Below are positions 26,790 through 35,657 of a DNA stretch of 64,000 nt, in pieces; the first letter of the stretch is position 1; the number at the start of each line of letters is the position of its first letter. The stretch is from CALUTH01 sp964452495. GTDB taxonomy: Bacteria > Cyanobacteriota > Vampirovibrionia > Gastranaerophilales > Gastranaerophilaceae. Location: NCBI GenBank assembly GCA_964452495.1, contig CAYVMC010000004.1:1-64000 (forward strand). The letters run 5' to 3'. The translations under genes were made by a program, and so were the position numbers. Below the pieces are notes generated by a model. It saw only the letters and a list, made by a program, of their open reading frames with translations, was not told the origin of the DNA and did not search any database.

Positions 26790-28331
26790 CTAATCTATTA
26801 TTCTCAGCCGACCGGTTTGATTAATTTTTACAGGTTCTTTTTGTTCTTTTAAATACTGACACACCATTATATCTTTGTCATACGGATAAATCTTATATGC
26901 CTGATTTATTTTATCAAGCATCGGGATACCGTCACCGCCCATTGTAATAAATTCATCCGCTGCTACTTTATAGATTTTATTCGGATCCGGATTATCAATA
27001 TCTATCGGTATTTCATTTCCGTCTTTATCAATAAAATTCATTGCAACAAGTGCTTTTTTGCTCTTACTTACCGTATAATTAAGACCCGATACAGCATATA
27101 ATCCCGGTTTATGGCTTGCTCTGGATAGTGTCCTTTGTGTTACAAGCTTGAACGCATCAACAAGCTCTTTTTCCGTTACTGGAACTACCGTCATATCATC
27201 AGAAAATGGTGCTATATCCTTTACTTCCCTGTTATTTATTTTACCAACATGAAAAAAGTTTCTTATCCCGGAATTGTTCCATAAACCTATGTCAGCTCCA
27301 GTAATTTCTTTAATTGCGTCGCATACAAAGTTTGCATGAGGATTTTCAGATATATATATGTTTTCTGGAGGATCCATTGCCTCAATTATCTCTCCAACGG
27401 TTTCAGCAGGACCTAATACCTGATTGAAAATATATTCATGGACATAACTTTTAGGATAATTGTGTGTCATGTGAATATTATTCTGCGCTTTCTTTATTAC
27501 ACCGTTTTTATCAAATTCAAGATTGAGCAGCCCGAAATAATGACCGTCTTTGCCTGCCTGAGTTATTATAACAGGTTCCCCTGACGGTGAATAAATAAGA
27601 TTTTCACCTTCTTTGATATCTTTTATTAACTCATGCGTATGACCACCGATAATAACATCTATACCATCAATTTTTTCAGCTATATCTTTATTCTTATTAT
27701 GACCAAGATGCGAAAGTAAGAAGATTTTGTTTATACCTGCTCTGGTAAATTTATCAACTTCATCCTTTATCTTCTGAAGAGTTACATAGTAATTATCAAC
27801 TTCACAATCTTTAATATATTCAGGATTTGTAACTCTTTCAAATATATCATTAGGACAGGCACCTATTATACCGATTTTTTGCCCATTTATTTCCGTAACA
27901 TAATTCGACTGTAATATTTCATTTAAATCTGTCTTATCTGTACGAGTCGGTTTTTCTTTAAAATTTAATGCAAGAGTTTTTGTCACACTGTCCCTGTTCA
28001 GGTCACAAAAATCATACGTCATTGTATCCATCTCATGGTTACCCATTGCTCTTGCCGCTATTTTGGCAAACTCCAAAAACATAATAGTTGCAGCATTTGA
28101 CGGGTGATTTTTTTCATTTCCTATCTGATCATCACCGCCTGAAAACCTTACATCACCTTCAATACCGGACAAAATTCTCAATTCATTGTTTGTTTGCCCA
28201 TGCCCGTCGTTTATATAACCGACAGATAACTGGAAATTATCTTTATCCTTCTTCTCACCAAAGCCATATCGCTGCATTAATTCCTGCGACTTAAAATTAA
28301 GAAAACTACTTTTATTATTAAATCTAATCAT
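26790..28331 (-). CDS. 5'-nucleotidase / UDP-sugar hydrolase family protein
   Basis: A 513-residue two-domain phosphohydrolase. The N-terminal metallophosphoesterase domain has GYINDGHGQTNN (where the family has DxHG), FSGGDDQIGNE, RAMGNHEMD, LLSHLGHNKNKDIA and IDVIIGGHTHELI. The C-terminal substrate domain has NFVCDAIKEITGADIGLWNNSGIR and APFSDDMTVVPVTEKELVD. Such enzymes normally work in the periplasm, yet no signal peptide is seen. The start is instead a polar leader with SFLNFKSQELM, similar to leaders of other proteins nearby. The substrate would be nucleotides or a nucleotide sugar. Confidence 0.88.
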   Translation of the reverse strand: MIRFNNKSSFLNFKSQELMQRYGFGEKKDKDNFQLSVGYINDGHGQTNNELRILSGIEGDVRFSGGDDQIGNEKNHPSNAATIMFLEFAKIAARAMGNHEMDTMTYDFCDLNRDSVTKTLALNFKEKPTRTDKTDLNEILQSNYVTEINGQKIGIIGACPNDIFERVTNPEYIKDCEVDNYYVTLQKIKDEVDKFTRAGINKIFLLSHLGHNKNKDIAEKIDGIDVIIGGHTHELIKDIKEGENLIYSPSGEPVIITQAGKDGHYFGLLNLEFDKNGVIKKAQNNIHMTHNYPKSYVHEYIFNQVLGPAETVGEIIEAMDPPENIYISENPHANFVCDAIKEITGADIGLWNNSGIRNFFHVGKINNREVKDIAPFSDDMTVVPVTEKELVDAFKLVTQRTLSRASHKPGLYAVSGLNYTVSKSKKALVAMNFIDKDGNEIPIDIDNPDPNKIYKVAADEFITMGGDGIPMLDKINQAYKIYPYDKDIMVCQYLKEQKEPVKINQTGRLRIID

Positions 28332-28405
28332 ACAGACACCTACATAAGGATTAAACCAAATGAAGATTTTTTTTTGCCTGAAAATTAAAAAATCTTAACG
28401 AAAAT

Positions 28406-29011
28406 TTACAATGACAAAACAGTTAATACTGCACGCAGTACTTCTTCCTGCGAGTCTGCAGGTTTTATTGTAACTGTATTAAAGGCGTCCCGAATTTCTT
28501 TATCTTCATATCCTAGAGATTGTAATATTGAAACAGCTTCACTATACTCTTGCGGGATTTGTGAGCAGGTTTTAGATACTGTATCTCCTATGCTTACTTT
28601 CATAAGTTTATCTTTTAATTCAAGTATTATTTTTTGTGCAAGCTTTGGGCCTACACCTTTTGCTCTTGTTAATTCTTTATAATTCTGACTCTGAACAAAA
28701 GAAATAAGCTCATACAAATCAAATTCACCAAGAAGTGTCAGCCCCATCTTAGTACCTACACCTGAAACAGAAGTCAAAATAGTAAATATATCACGGGTTT
28801 CCCTATTTAAAAAACCACACAAAAACATAGTGTCTTCTTTGTGAATAAGTGAAACAAATACTTTCATCTCAGTATTCTTGTCGGGCAACTGCTCATAATC
28901 ACTGGAAGGAATTTCAAATCTGTATCCTACTCCATTATTATCTATTGTAAGGAAGCAACCTTTTTCAGTTCTGCGTTTGTCCTCTAATATACCTTTTATG
29001 TAATCAAACAT
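28406..29011 (-). CDS. ruvA: Holliday junction branch migration protein RuvA
   Basis: Binds four-way junctions as a tetramer and loads the RuvB helicase. The 201-residue protein has the OB-fold start (FDYIKGILEDKR), the first helix-hairpin-helix LTSVSGVGTKMGL, the second TRAKGVGPKLAQKIILELKDK, and a C-terminal domain III (ALTVLSL-like end) that contacts RuvB. It follows mutS in the same direction by about 75 bases. ruvB and ruvC are not in the window. Confidence 0.96.
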   Translation of the reverse strand: MFDYIKGILEDKRRTEKGCFLTIDNNGVGYRFEIPSSDYEQLPDKNTEMKVFVSLIHKEDTMFLCGFLNRETRDIFTILTSVSGVGTKMGLTLLGEFDLYELISFVQSQNYKELTRAKGVGPKLAQKIILELKDKLMKVSIGDTVSKTCSQIPQEYSEAVSILQSLGYEDKEIRDAFNTVTIKPADSQEEVLRAVLTVLSL

Positions 29012-29087
29012 TTTATTTCCTTCTTACAAGAATATCGATAACCGCATACTCATCTCAACATTTTGGATACACCGGTAGTCAGTCTTA

Positions 29088-31676
29088 TTACTGCTGCTCT
29101 GCACCAAATAATGATAATTGCGGAACGGCTCCAGAATCTTCAAGTGACTTCTTTTTAACAGCAAGATTCTTTGCCATATCGCGCTGCATTCTTGACATTA
29201 ACTCTTCAGAACGTTTAACTACACTATTTGGCAATCCTGCCATTTTAGCGACCTGTATACCGTAGCTTCTGCTAGCACCACCCTGTACAATTTTTCTTAA
29301 AAACTCTATTTCACCGTTTTGTTCTTCAACTGTTACTCTATAGTTTTTAATCTGAGGATAATTATTAGTCATAACGTTCAATTCATGATAATGGGTTGCA
29401 AAAATACATCTTGCTTTAATTTTTGATGCAATAAACTCCGCAACAGACCACGCTATCGCTACACCATCGTAAGTACTTGTTCCGCGCCCGATTTCGTCTA
29501 TAAGAATAAAGCTTTTTTCGGTTGCAAAATTCAAGATATAAGCAGTCTCACTCATTTCCACCATAAACGTAGAACGTCCAAGACTCAAGTCATCACTAGC
29601 CCCGACACGGGTAAAGACTTTATCAACAATACCAACCCTTGCATAATCAGCAGGAACATAAGAACCAATCTGTGCAAGTATAACTATTAAAGCATTCTGA
29701 CGCATATATGTTGATTTCCCCGCCATGTTTGGTCCCGTTAAAATCATCAACTGGGTTTTATCCGTAGTATTAGCAGCTAGTTCAAGATTATTACTTACAT
29801 ACGAACCTAACGGTAATATTCTTTCAACTACCGGATGTCTGCCATTTTTAACATCAAGTTCCAGAGAATTATCAATCTCCGGTTTTACATAATTATATTC
29901 AACAGCAACATTTGCAAATGATAATAAACAGTCAAGTTTTGCAATCGCTTCTGATAATTCCCGTACAATATCAACATACTCTTTAGTATAAGCTCTGAAA
30001 TCAGTAAATAATTTTTTCTCTAATTCAACAGACTTAACCTGTGCAGATAGTACATCATCTTCGTGCTTTTTTAATTCAGGAGTAATATATCGTTCGGCAT
30101 TCGCAAGAGTTTGTTTTCTTACATAAAAATCAGGAACTTTTTGAGAATTAGCGTTAGTAACTTCAATATAGTACCCGAACACCTTATTATAATCTACTTT
30201 CAGAGTAGATATACCTGTCTTTTCCCGTTCCTGTGCCTCAAATTCAGCAACCCATTGTTTACCTTTTGTCAGTAAATCACGGAAATAATCAAGCTCTGAA
30301 TTCACACCACGTCTTAGTATTCCGCCTTCTTTCATTGTTATCGGAGCATTATCATCAATTGTTCTCAATATAATATCATATAAATCTGTAATTTTTTCCC
30401 TGTACGGAACAATATTGTCAAGAACATTAATCCTTGCATTCACGACTGTGTCAAGTAACTCCGGCACTACAGCAAGCGAATTACGCAGGTTTAAGTAATC
30501 TCTTGGGGTTCCGCTCTCGTTACTCAATTTTGATGAAAGCCGCTGAATATCATACAATTCGCCGAGTAATTTGGTAAGATTTTCTCTTGTAGTGTAATCA
30601 TTTATCAAAGACTCCACGACATTTTGACGCTCTTTTATCTTATCTATACTCTTGAGCGGCTGACATATCCAATTTCTTAAAAGCCGCGCACCCATATTGG
30701 TAAGGGTTTTGTCAATTGCCCACAAAAGAGTTCCAACCCTTGTCTTATCACGCATTGATTCAACAAGTTCAAGATTGCGGCGTGTGCTTGTATCAAGAAG
30801 AAGAAAATCTGATAACTCATAAGTTTTTACAAAATCAAACTTAGGGAGACTTCCCTTCATATTTTCCCAAACATAAGCAAGCAGAGCTGATGCCGCACGA
30901 TATGCCAATTTATAATCATTATATCCCTCCCATGCCTCGGTAAAAGAAGGATATACACTTTTTAAATTATTCAGAGCAAACTTTTCATCAAATACCTTTG
31001 CAGGAATTTTTGAACAATTATACATTGATGTAATTTCATCAGGCAGATTAAGAATTTCTTCCGGTACAATCTGAAACGGCTGTAGTTTCTGATTTGCAGA
31101 AGGACCTATCACCTCTGCAGGTTTAATCCTTGCAAGTTCAGTTTGAACAATACCGATATTACCCTGCGTAGCTTTAAATTCACCCGTTGAAATATCCGCA
31201 TACGCAAGCCCCCATTTTCCCTTTTCTTCAAAAATTGCACAAATATAATTATTAGTATTATTTTCTAAAAAATCACCTTCTATAATAGTTCCGGCAGTTA
31301 TAATTCTTACAACTCCGCGTTTTACAATTTCGCCTTTTGCTACATCCTTAGGATCTTCAAGTTGTTCACAAATAGAAACCTTACGCCCTTTTTCTATAAG
31401 TTTTTGCAGATACCCGTCAACTGCTTTTACCGGAATACCGGCAAGCGGTACTCTGCCATAAACTTTTCCTGCATCACGTCCTGTCAGAGCTATTTCCAAA
31501 TCTTTTGATAGCGTAACAGCATCTTCAAAAAAAGTTTCATAAAAATCCCCGAGACGATAAAGAAGTATTGTTTCGGGATTTTCACGTTTTATAGTTAAAT
31601 ACTGCTGCATTACAGATGTAGTATCTTCAATTTTCACATCAGCAGAGTTTATATAGTTGATTTCATTTTTTATCAT
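29088..31676 (-). CDS. mutS: DNA mismatch repair protein MutS
   Basis: Recognises mismatches and small loops and recruits MutL. I place the start at the ATG at 31676 (MIKNEINYINS), which gives 862 residues, the family norm; the upstream open frame lies opposite the divergent gene. Domain I has LLYRLGDFYETFFEDA with the Phe-x-Glu-type mismatch contact. The ATPase has GPNMAGKSTYMRQ near 648, FMVEMSE, IDEIGRGTSTYDGVAIAWS and ATHYHEL. A TAAAAT box seven bases before the ATG and no Shine-Dalgarno suggest a leaderless mRNA. Confidence 0.96.
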   Translation of the reverse strand: MIKNEINYINSADVKIEDTTSVMQQYLTIKRENPETILLYRLGDFYETFFEDAVTLSKDLEIALTGRDAGKVYGRVPLAGIPVKAVDGYLQKLIEKGRKVSICEQLEDPKDVAKGEIVKRGVVRIITAGTIIEGDFLENNTNNYICAIFEEKGKWGLAYADISTGEFKATQGNIGIVQTELARIKPAEVIGPSANQKLQPFQIVPEEILNLPDEITSMYNCSKIPAKVFDEKFALNNLKSVYPSFTEAWEGYNDYKLAYRAASALLAYVWENMKGSLPKFDFVKTYELSDFLLLDTSTRRNLELVESMRDKTRVGTLLWAIDKTLTNMGARLLRNWICQPLKSIDKIKERQNVVESLINDYTTRENLTKLLGELYDIQRLSSKLSNESGTPRDYLNLRNSLAVVPELLDTVVNARINVLDNIVPYREKITDLYDIILRTIDDNAPITMKEGGILRRGVNSELDYFRDLLTKGKQWVAEFEAQEREKTGISTLKVDYNKVFGYYIEVTNANSQKVPDFYVRKQTLANAERYITPELKKHEDDVLSAQVKSVELEKKLFTDFRAYTKEYVDIVRELSEAIAKLDCLLSFANVAVEYNYVKPEIDNSLELDVKNGRHPVVERILPLGSYVSNNLELAANTTDKTQLMILTGPNMAGKSTYMRQNALIVILAQIGSYVPADYARVGIVDKVFTRVGASDDLSLGRSTFMVEMSETAYILNFATEKSFILIDEIGRGTSTYDGVAIAWSVAEFIASKIKARCIFATHYHELNVMTNNYPQIKNYRVTVEEQNGEIEFLRKIVQGGASRSYGIQVAKMAGLPNSVVKRSEELMSRMQRDMAKNLAVKKKSLEDSGAVPQLSLFGAEQQ

Positions 31677-31716
31677 AGTTATAATTTTACAATAAGTATA
31701 ACCTGAGACGCAAGTA

Positions 31717-32328
31717 ATGTTTAGATTGATTAAAATAATATTTAACGCGGTAATTCTTGTACTCGCCATAATCGGTTTTAATACTATCGGCGGACAAAAA
31801 TATGTTAATGCGGTTATAAAAAATGTATCCTCCTTTATACAGGAAAATGCTAAGGAAAGTGCTAAGGAAATCGGAGATTTTTCAAATATTGATAAAGAGT
31901 TTGAAATAAATAATACATTCAAACTACTCGGATACAAAGGAGTATTATCAGCACACAAAGCTACGGGACAAAGACTCCTTATCCTTAACACCGGGCAAAA
32001 ACAGTTACTCTCGCAAACTGATATACAAAGTAAAGATATAGCAGATAAACTAAAAAATATATTTACTAAAACACAATATCAGGCTATCACAATAGAAGAA
32101 CTTAAAGTAACAGAACGCGGCATGATTACAACTAAAGGAAAAAATGTTCCTTATGCAAAATTTGATGCAAAAATTTCCAGACTGCCCATAAAGGATTACA
32201 CGGGCATGATTGCTGTTGTTACTACAAAAGATGGAAACAATGAGATATTAGCAGCTGTGAATGAAAAGAAAAAATATTCACAGCTTTTAACAAAAGAGTT
32301 TTTCTCCAACATAAAAGAAAATAGTTAA
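31717..32328 (+). CDS. Hypothetical membrane-anchored protein
   Basis: A 203-residue protein with an N-terminal hydrophobic segment (about 5-24) that acts as an uncleaved anchor or signal. The rest is soluble, mostly polar, with Lys-rich stretches and no recognised domain. It is read divergently from mutS, with only 40 bases between the two start codons, and ends in an intrinsic terminator. Confidence 0.7.
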   Translation: MFRLIKIIFNAVILVLAIIGFNTIGGQKYVNAVIKNVSSFIQENAKESAKEIGDFSNIDKEFEINNTFKLLGYKGVLSAHKATGQRLLILNTGQKQLLSQTDIQSKDIADKLKNIFTKTQYQAITIEELKVTERGMITTKGKNVPYAKFDAKISRLPIKDYTGMIAVVTTKDGNNEILAAVNEKKKYSQLLTKEFFSNIKENS

Positions 32329-32346
32329 CATCTGCTATTTTCTTTT
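32313..32346. terminator. Intrinsic terminator
   Basis: AAAAGAAAATAG (32313-32324) pairs with CTATTTTCTTTT (32335-32346) around ten bases. It ends the plus-strand gene and, being A-rich on the left, could also serve the minus-strand gene ending at 32357. Confidence 0.75.
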
Positions 32347-32356
32347 TATAAATTTC

Positions 32357-32890
32357 CTATTTTATCCAGAACTTATAATTTCCCCCTGGGACTTTCTCAC
32401 GATGCGACGGAACCGGTTTTTGGGGTGGAAGCGGTTTTTTAGGATGAAAATATTCTGGAAACTCATTAATTGAAGCTCTTTTTCCTATTATATCATATTC
32501 CCCCATATATATATGATTTGCATCCCCATATCTAGAGGCACTGGATTCTAAAATAACTCTGTCCTGATAATTATCGTTGTCCAAATATATAGCAGTTCCA
32601 AAAGCATCTTTGCCTGTTATACTAAAAACATCACTTCTATCATCTGCTCCTTCAACTACCATAAGACTAACATTATTAAGATTAACTTCCCCATTGTGTT
32701 TGACTATTATGGAAGCACCCATTCCTTTATTTATGGAAGCATTTTCATTTAAACCCATAACCTTTGCACCTGTTGATAGTGTAACAATAAAACCTGATTT
32801 ATTGTTACTATCTTTAATATACTCGTGTTTCAATATATCATCTTTTCTAAACTTAATTCCACCAATACTTAAGTAATCATTAATCCCCAT
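32357..32890 (-). CDS. Hypothetical protein
   Basis: A 177-residue soluble protein of unknown function. It is mostly predicted beta strands with many Asp/Asn-Gly turns and ends in a proline-rich tail (PKKPLPPQKPVPSHREKV). GAGGAG stands before the ATG. It lies downstream of the flagellar operon but beyond that operon's terminator, so it is an independent gene. Confidence 0.65.
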   Translation of the reverse strand: MGINDYLSIGGIKFRKDDILKHEYIKDSNNKSGFIVTLSTGAKVMGLNENASINKGMGASIIVKHNGEVNLNNVSLMVVEGADDRSDVFSITGKDAFGTAIYLDNDNYQDRVILESSASRYGDANHIYMGEYDIIGKRASINEFPEYFHPKKPLPPQKPVPSHREKVPGGNYKFWIK

Positions 32891-32978
32891 AATAATCTCC
32901 TCTTTTTAATGTTCTATATTAACAAAGTTCTCAGGGATAAAAATTTACTTTTCATTTAATATTATTAAGAAATTGTAA

Positions 32979-33022
32979 TAAAAAAAACTGCAGATTTGAT
33001 AAAAAATCAAACCTGCAGGTTT
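32979..33022 (-). terminator. Terminator of the flagellar rod operon
   Basis: On the minus strand AACCTGCAGGTTTGAT pairs with ATCAAATCTGCAGTT around a short A/T loop, followed by eight T residues. It closes the operon just after flgC. Confidence 0.85.
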
Positions 33023-33034
33023 TTCACATTAATC

Positions 33035-33478
33035 TTAGCTTCCAATATTTAATGCGGTTTGCGCCATTGATTTAGAAATCGTTACAAGTGCAACGTTCGC
33101 TTCATACGCTCTTTGGGCAAGAATTGCATCCGCCATATCAACCATTGCGTTGACATTTGAAGCGCGAATATATCCGTTTGCATCTGCATCCGGATGCCCT
33201 GGAGCGTAAATTCTATCCCCGGGTGTCGGATCCTCTACACACCCGTTCATTACAACACCACCCTGTAAATATGGTAATGTGCCAATACCAAAAACATCAT
33301 TCTTCATCACATTTAATAAGCCGTGAAAAGATATATCTTCACTCGCATTTAAGACAGGAATACGTCTTACATAATTTGGCGTATCAATGTTAGCAATGTT
33401 CTTTGCGTGAATATCAAGCCTTAAGCCATGTGCTTTTAGTGCATTTTTTCCAATATTAATTGATTCCATTATACTCAT
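33035..33478 (-). CDS. flgC: Flagellar basal-body rod protein FlgC
   Basis: A proximal rod subunit between the MS ring and the distal rod. The 147-residue protein has the rod N-terminus GLRLDIHAKNIANIDTPNYVR, the FlgC-type middle GHPDADANGYIRASNVNAMVDMADAI and the C-terminal coiled segment AQRAYEANVALVTISKSMAQTALNIG. GGAGG precedes the ATG, and the gene is five bases behind flgB. In most bacteria fliE follows, but here a terminator does. Confidence 0.95.
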   Translation of the reverse strand: MSIMESINIGKNALKAHGLRLDIHAKNIANIDTPNYVRRIPVLNASEDISFHGLLNVMKNDVFGIGTLPYLQGGVVMNGCVEDPTPGDRIYAPGHPDADANGYIRASNVNAMVDMADAILAQRAYEANVALVTISKSMAQTALNIGS

Positions 33479-33483
33479 AAGCT

Positions 33484-33837
33484 CTAACCTCCGCCTACAT
33501 TAAGTACTGTCTTCATTTCTGTTATTAAATTAGTCATCCTTTTGGTCGCCATTGTGTAATAAATCATGTTCTTTTGTACTTCTGCCAGTTCCTGCGTAAT
33601 ATCTATTTCTTCTTCACGCCTGTCTTCTATCATTCCTGACGGACCCAGTTTTGTAGAAAGTTTTGTCTCAAGCGGACTATTCATCGTCCCTAAATACATA
33701 CCAAAATCAATATCACGCCTTACGTACCCCGGTGTATCCATATTTGCAACATTAGAAGTTAATGCCCGCTGGCGTTGCGAAACTAAATCCATCATTAAAT
33801 TTACTTTTCCAAAGGAATCAAGAGCAGTAAATGTCAT
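33484..33837 (-). CDS. flgB: Flagellar basal-body rod protein FlgB
   Basis: A proximal rod subunit. The 117-residue protein has the rod signature RQRALTSNVANMDTPGYVRRDIDF and the C-terminal region ELAEVQKNMIYYTMATKRMTNLITEMKTVLNVGG. It is the third gene of a four-gene operon. Confidence 0.93.
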   Translation of the reverse strand: MTFTALDSFGKVNLMMDLVSQRQRALTSNVANMDTPGYVRRDIDFGMYLGTMNSPLETKLSTKLGPSGMIEDRREEEIDITQELAEVQKNMIYYTMATKRMTNLITEMKTVLNVGGG

Positions 33838-33896
33838 TATTTATCCTTTCAATTATTCTGTTTTTTGAATATACTTGTTATATTTTTTCACACTGT

Positions 33897-34610
33897 TTAT
33901 TCATTTATATTAATTGCTTTATTATACATATCATCAGCAACCTGCATAAGATTTAAACTTGCAATCATTGAAGCATTCAGCCTTAACATTTCATTAACCT
34001 CATCAAATACGTTAGTATTAGATGTTTCTATCTGGTGCTGAACAATATAATTATGTTCTCCAATGAGTCTGGGCGGACCTGATTCCTCAGTCGGAACTAC
34101 TTTATTATTCTTACCCTGTTCCAAACTTTCAGGAGAATCGAATTCTACTATAGGTATATGTCCTATTAATACCGGCTCTGAACCTGCGTAATCATAGTTA
34201 TAAACATCACCATTAGGAGAAACCGTAAATTTATAACTATTAGATGGGATTTGAATACCGTCGCCAACAAGCCATCCATCACCGGTCATCAAATATCCGC
34301 CTTCACCACGGGTAAATGCGCCGTCACGTGTATATTGAATTTCACCTTCAGGAGATATAACGGGGAAGTATCCGTTTCCATTAATAGCCATATCATAAGG
34401 ATTATTTGTTACAAGTAAATCTCCCTGACGTGCATCTGTTCTTAAAACTCCGGTCAAGTAACCATCTTCACGCAGCATCTGTTCAAATTTTGTCGTTTTA
34501 TAAGCATTTGTTTGATAATTAGCAACATTATTTGCGACCTGCCCGAGACGCTCAAACTGATATGTTGCACAGTTTATATTCTTTCTTATTATTGCCTGTA
34601 AATTATACAT
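33897..34610 (-). CDS. Flagellar rod/hook-basal body protein (FlgF/FlgG family)
   Basis: A 237-residue rod-type protein. It has the N-terminal helix with RLGQVANNVANYQTNAYKTTKFEQ, the DmAINGNGYFPV segment and the C-terminal helix NTNVFDEVNEMLRLNASMIA that assembles with the first. FlgF and FlgG are hard to tell apart by eye. It is 11 bases behind the related upstream gene, and the pair probably forms the distal rod. Confidence 0.88.
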   Translation of the reverse strand: MYNLQAIIRKNINCATYQFERLGQVANNVANYQTNAYKTTKFEQMLREDGYLTGVLRTDARQGDLLVTNNPYDMAINGNGYFPVISPEGEIQYTRDGAFTRGEGGYLMTGDGWLVGDGIQIPSNSYKFTVSPNGDVYNYDYAGSEPVLIGHIPIVEFDSPESLEQGKNNKVVPTEESGPPRLIGEHNYIVQHQIETSNTNVFDEVNEMLRLNASMIASLNLMQVADDMYNKAININE

Positions 34611-34620
34611 AACTTACTCC

Positions 34621-35319
34621 TTATGATACTGAACCCAGTTTGCTAATTACACTCTGTAAATTTGTATTTTGCATTATAAATAACTGTCTGTTTGCCTCAA
34701 AGTTTCTTACAACAGGTTTTACCTGTAAAAACTCATTTTGGAGCGACACATTTGAATATTCGTTATATCCTTGTTTTATATCCGGATCAATCACGGCCAT
34801 ACCATTTGCATCAACAACACCTATAACTCCGCACTCTTCCATCCTTCTAGTCTCGGGATTAAAAACACTTATCTTTCCTCTGGTATTAACGACTATTTCA
34901 TCAGGGGAGCGCGGAACAAGACTCAATTGTATCGGAACCCCGCTGTCCGATAAAACCGGATTATCTTCAAGTGTAAGCAGATTGCCATATTTATCATATT
35001 TAAAACGACCATCACGTGTTACTACAACTCCATCCGGAGTTTCTATCTGAAAATATCCACGATTTGCAATAGCTATATCAAGCGGGTTGCCTGACGAAAT
35101 AATCCGCCCGGGCTGATCATCAATTGTTGTAGATAACCCATGTACTCCAAGGAACTCTGTAAACGATGAAACGACAGGTTCTCTACGCTGATAACCAACT
35201 CTATCAAACCCGTTTACATTTTCAGTTGTTATCTGTAAAATACTGCTTTGCAGGTGCATCGCTCTGATTGATGCACGCATACCTGGCTCACAAAATCTAA
35301 CACCGCCGTTTATTTGCAT
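34621..35319 (-). CDS. Flagellar rod/hook-basal body protein (FlgF/FlgG family)
   Basis: A 232-residue rod-type protein and first gene of the operon. It shows RAMHLQSSILQITTENVNGFDR at the N-terminus, NPLDIAIANRGYFQIETPDG, VVTRDGRFKYDKYGNLLT and a C-terminal helix ending MQNTNLQSVISKLG. GAGG stands close to the ATG, and a sigma-28-like promoter is directly upstream. Confidence 0.88.
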   Translation of the reverse strand: MQINGGVRFCEPGMRASIRAMHLQSSILQITTENVNGFDRVGYQRREPVVSSFTEFLGVHGLSTTIDDQPGRIISSGNPLDIAIANRGYFQIETPDGVVVTRDGRFKYDKYGNLLTLEDNPVLSDSGVPIQLSLVPRSPDEIVVNTRGKISVFNPETRRMEECGVIGVVDANGMAVIDPDIKQGYNEYSNVSLQNEFLQVKPVVRNFEANRQLFIMQNTNLQSVISKLGSVS

Positions 35320-35657
35320 AACTATACCTCTTTTTTTATTAAATCGGATGTTTTTTAGGGTAGTTTAATAATTTTTTATAAAATCATCCGTTTAATGTAG
35401 TATCTGTTTAATAATCTTTTTACATAAGTCAATATTTTAAAGAAAATTTTATAGTTAAAAAAAGGAAGCTACAAAGGACAGACAGGCAAACAAAAGAATA
35501 CCTGTTAAACATTAGCATAATATACAGCATGCGAATATTACTTGACACTTGAAGGTATTTAAACAATTACTAATGTTTGATATAAAATCATCACACCCTA
35601 AACAAAAATACATATAATACATGCCGCTATAATTTATAAATAATACATTACTATGTT
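35320..35657. other. Intergenic region at the distal end of the phage block
   Basis: It holds the flagellar promoter and otherwise no gene. Two short features are visible: inverted AAACATTAG (35507-35515) and CTAATGTTT (35570-35578), and a direct ATAAAATCATC near 35377 and 35581. I found no match to the other border of the phage block that would serve as an attachment site. Confidence 0.5.
35341..35367 (-). promoter_or_regulatory. Sigma-28 (FliA)-type promoter of the flagellar operon
   Basis: On the minus strand TAAA (35364-35367), exactly 15 bases, then TCCGATTT (35341-35348). The FliA consensus is TAAA-N15-GCCGATAA. The predicted start is about 15 bases before the ATG. A FliA-type sigma factor gene is in the same window at 56379. 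Confidence 0.7.

Noticed and set aside
31677..31991. N-terminal extension of mutS
   Set aside because: It overlaps the start of the divergent gene, has no family similarity, and the ATG at 31676 gives the standard length.
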